A program made the position numbers and the translations under genes. A stretch of 64,000 nucleotides of DNA from Corylus avellana (taxonomy: Eukaryota > Streptophyta > Magnoliopsida > Fagales > Betulaceae): the NCBI RefSeq assembly GCF_901000735.1, contig NC_081544.1:11223608-11287607 (forward strand), given 5' to 3'. This document shows, in pieces, positions 61,741 through 64,000 of this stretch (the stretch's first letter is position 1; each line of letters begins with the position of its first letter). The notes beneath the pieces are model-generated. The model made no database searches, was not told where the DNA came from, and saw nothing but the letters and a program-made list of their open reading frames with translations.

Positions 61741-62960
61741 TTCATTTTTGTGTTTTTTCATACTTTTGGAAGAAAATGAAGTAAATCTAGATGATTTGGG
61801 CTCAAAAAGAGAAGCTGGAGAAAATTGGAGCTCCCTGACACTGCAATCAATCGCAGGGTACCTGCGATCAAGTGCAGTACCCGAGCGGAAACAACACATA
61901 GCAGGCCAGGAGCGATTGAGCGCATGCCAGAAGAAGGATCGATCGCAGACCTGCGATCAAGCGCACACAAGCTGCGATTGATCGCACCCATGCGCGGGAG
62001 ACACATCAAGTGGCGGTTAAAGTGTCACTCTTTCCATATTAGGGTTTTTCAACTCCCACTTGTAATAGGTCTCAAAACCCTACGAAATCCCTAGGTTTAC
62101 TACTTTGCCAAGGACTTCTAAAACCTATAAATAGACCCTTAAGCCTCTAGAATGGAGAGACTTGGTGAGGAGAAGAAGAGAGGCTCTTGAAGTTCAAGTC
62201 TCGGGTTTATTCTTTTCTTTTCTTTTCTTTTCTTTTATGAAGATATTTAACATCAACTCTATGTGTAGCTAATTTATTTCGCAAGGCTAGATTGAAGCAC
62301 TAGTTATGTTTAATTAATATTTCAATATTGGCGCCTTTGTGATGATCTTGTTGTGCTATTTAACTTGATTAATACCTGCTTGCATGAATTCCTCATATGT
62401 GTGTGCCTGATCAACATATGCATGTGGTATGGACTAGTTAGTTAGATCAATTTGGATGACCGAGTCCTAGGTTTAACATAAGTAACAAAAGAATCCGCAC
62501 TGCGATTCTTGGGTTAATCAACATGGGAAACCGGGAGTATACACCCATGCCCGAGGCCTCGTGTGTTTGTCGATTTCCATAGAACATATGCTTTTCTAAA
62601 GAACAACTTAGTATATATCATGCTAAATCCTTTAGGAAAGAAAAGAGTTAGAGTATACACCCATGCCTAACTCATTGCTTAGGAAAATCTATAGCTTAAG
62701 GAGTATACACCCATGCCCTTAGGTTGACAAACATTAGATATGCATAACATGATCAAAGCATTGGTATATTGTTATATTAGTTGAATATAATTAGTGGTGG
62801 ATATCAAAGCCCTACCTTTTTATCATTATCAACTAAATCAATCTTTGTTTTTACTTAAGGAATTTATTTTTAAACGAAAATTCAGCAATGCTCGTGGGAA
62901 TGATCCGGCACTTGCAGGTAAAACGTACAATTATTTACCTATTAATTTAGGTAGATATTT
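61741..62960. other. Non-coding repeat-rich block, probable LTR-element relic
   Basis: 61845-61990 carries at least four variants of a palindrome-like tgcgatcaagcgca motif. 62212-62237 is a (TTTTC)n run. 62530-62720 has three copies of gagtatacacccatgcc spaced ~50-115 bases. 62885-62930 (gctcgtgggaatgatccggc) resembles the leader/primer area of dicot LTR elements. No LTR borders or ORF could be set. Confidence 0.4.
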
Positions 62961-63128
62961 GCACAACAATAATTGTAGAGAATAAATTTTTATTTCTGAT
63001 GTATGTTCAATTGTACAATAAAATTGCATATTTATAGTTGAATAAGGCCCTCAATAATTAAAAAATCAACATAGTTTTTGTTTTTGTTTTTTTTTGTTTT
63101 TTTGGATGAATAGTACGACTTTTATTAC

Positions 63129-64000
63129 TTAAGCATTATTAGAGGAGGGAGTCCCCCTTAAGATAATCTCATGAATACAATCAGGATACTCAAAATGCCA
63201 AGTTCTCTCTTTGTTCGCTCGAATAGCCATTCGTGCAACCCCATGAGCCGCATGATTCGCAGACCTACGAACTGCCAGACCCTACCAACCAGAGAAAAGC
63301 AGTAGCAAGATTTTCATGTCTTCGATCAAGTGACCAATACCACTCCAGCTAACACCTCGGGCATTAATAGTGTCCACCACGAGCTTAGAGTCCCCTTCCA
63401 TGATGATATTCCTAAGTCCCAAATCCTTTCCAAATATTAGAGCTTGTCCTTCGGCCCACGCTTCCGTTTCTAGAGGGGAGAGCCTACCCGGTTTGATCAA
63501 ACTTCAAATGGCCAGCACCTTCCCATTAGTGTTACGAACCATAGCCCCCAAACCCACCACGCCTTGCTTGGAACAAATCGCCGTGTCCCAGTTTATTTTG
63601 GCAAACCCCTTTGGTGGAGTGGTCCAGCTAGTGTGGGCCTTCATAGCCTGCTATACCAAGGCGCTTCGTTGGGTAAATTTTCCATCATGCACGAACTCGT
63701 TTTGCCGCAACCAAACGCGTTGTGCAATCCTAGCAAAGAGACCCAACTCTTCTCCATCACACCTCTTCGCCACCAGTTCCTCCACCTGCCTGAAGGTTGG
63801 GCCATCCGGTACCAGTTTTTGAAATTTAAAGGCTTGCTCTCCATATGTCCTATGCCGAGGGACAATCCTATAGGATGTGATATCCAGTTTCTGCGTGTAG
63901 TCCACATATCGGGCATAGCTCGTCTTGAAGAACATGCCTCTTTCTCAGGTTGGCCTTGGTGGGGAGAATCTCCTTACAGGCCTTCCATGAAAAATGTTTC
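63129..64000 (-). pseudogene. LINE ORF2 C-terminus (zf-RVT to RNase H), continues beyond window
   Basis: One minus-strand frame runs from before 63935 to the TAA at 63131-63129. IAQRVWLRQNEFVHDGKFT is followed by FAKINWDTAICSKQGVVGLG, SPLETEAWAEGQALIFG, NIIMEGDSKLVVDTINARG and VRRSANHAAHGVARMAI, the four RNase H blocks (D, E, D, H). Premature stops lie near 63651, 63507 and 63282, with no frameshift between them. It differs in sequence from the RNase H at 33959-34684. An A-rich, C-interrupted tail follows at about 63106-63078. Confidence 0.85.

Overview
This is nuclear DNA of a woody eudicot. The evidence is intron-bearing plant genes with GT-AG junctions, a single-exon DC1/C1_2 zinc-finger protein, a class III peroxidase, AT-rich intergenic DNA, and plant-type LTR elements, LINEs, hAT elements and MITEs. 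A Fagales-like tree is only an impression. The window is a scaffold with four 100-bp assembly gaps (16070-16169, 22317-22416, 28011-28110, 44402-44501) and two small gaps (55605-55624, 55882-55920). Contig ends therefore matter for interpretation.

Left part (1-16069). A WD40-type gene on the minus strand (five coding exons reconstructed, 3' end outside) is followed by an 11-bp-unit GC-rich minisatellite. Next come an intact 560-codon DC1 gene (8544-10226), a broken PHP-domain phosphohydrolase gene (about 11760-13860, minus) and a decayed Ty1/copia 5' part that ends in a gap.

Middle (16170-31824). Two near-identical intact peroxidase genes lie in inverted orientation on arms of about 3.6-3.7 kb. 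Both arms start at contig ends in the dovetail pattern expected of overlapping contigs or haplotypes, so a true inverted duplication is doubtful. Between them are a 5'-truncated DC1 pseudogene and a second copy of the DC1 locus. That copy gained an acidic 24-residue tandem repeat and a nonsense codon at a zinc-ligand Cys.

Right part (31825-64000). This is almost entirely mobile DNA. It holds a hAT-type element with an 8-bp target duplication that encloses a nested MITE and an L1-type LINE with both ORFs; a Ty3/gypsy gag-protease remnant abutting a hAT element whose transposase frame carries only three stops; and a minus-strand Ty3/gypsy element (53604-61039) split near its C-terminus by a 2.3-kb solo-LTR-like insertion. 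Two further LINE fragments end the window.

The only genes that look functional are the WD40 gene (partial), DC1 copy A and the peroxidase(s). I saw no operon-like or defence-system-like arrangement. The strongest leads are the DC1 acidic-repeat expansion, the 11-bp minisatellite, and the assembly-versus-biology question of the inverted peroxidase arms.
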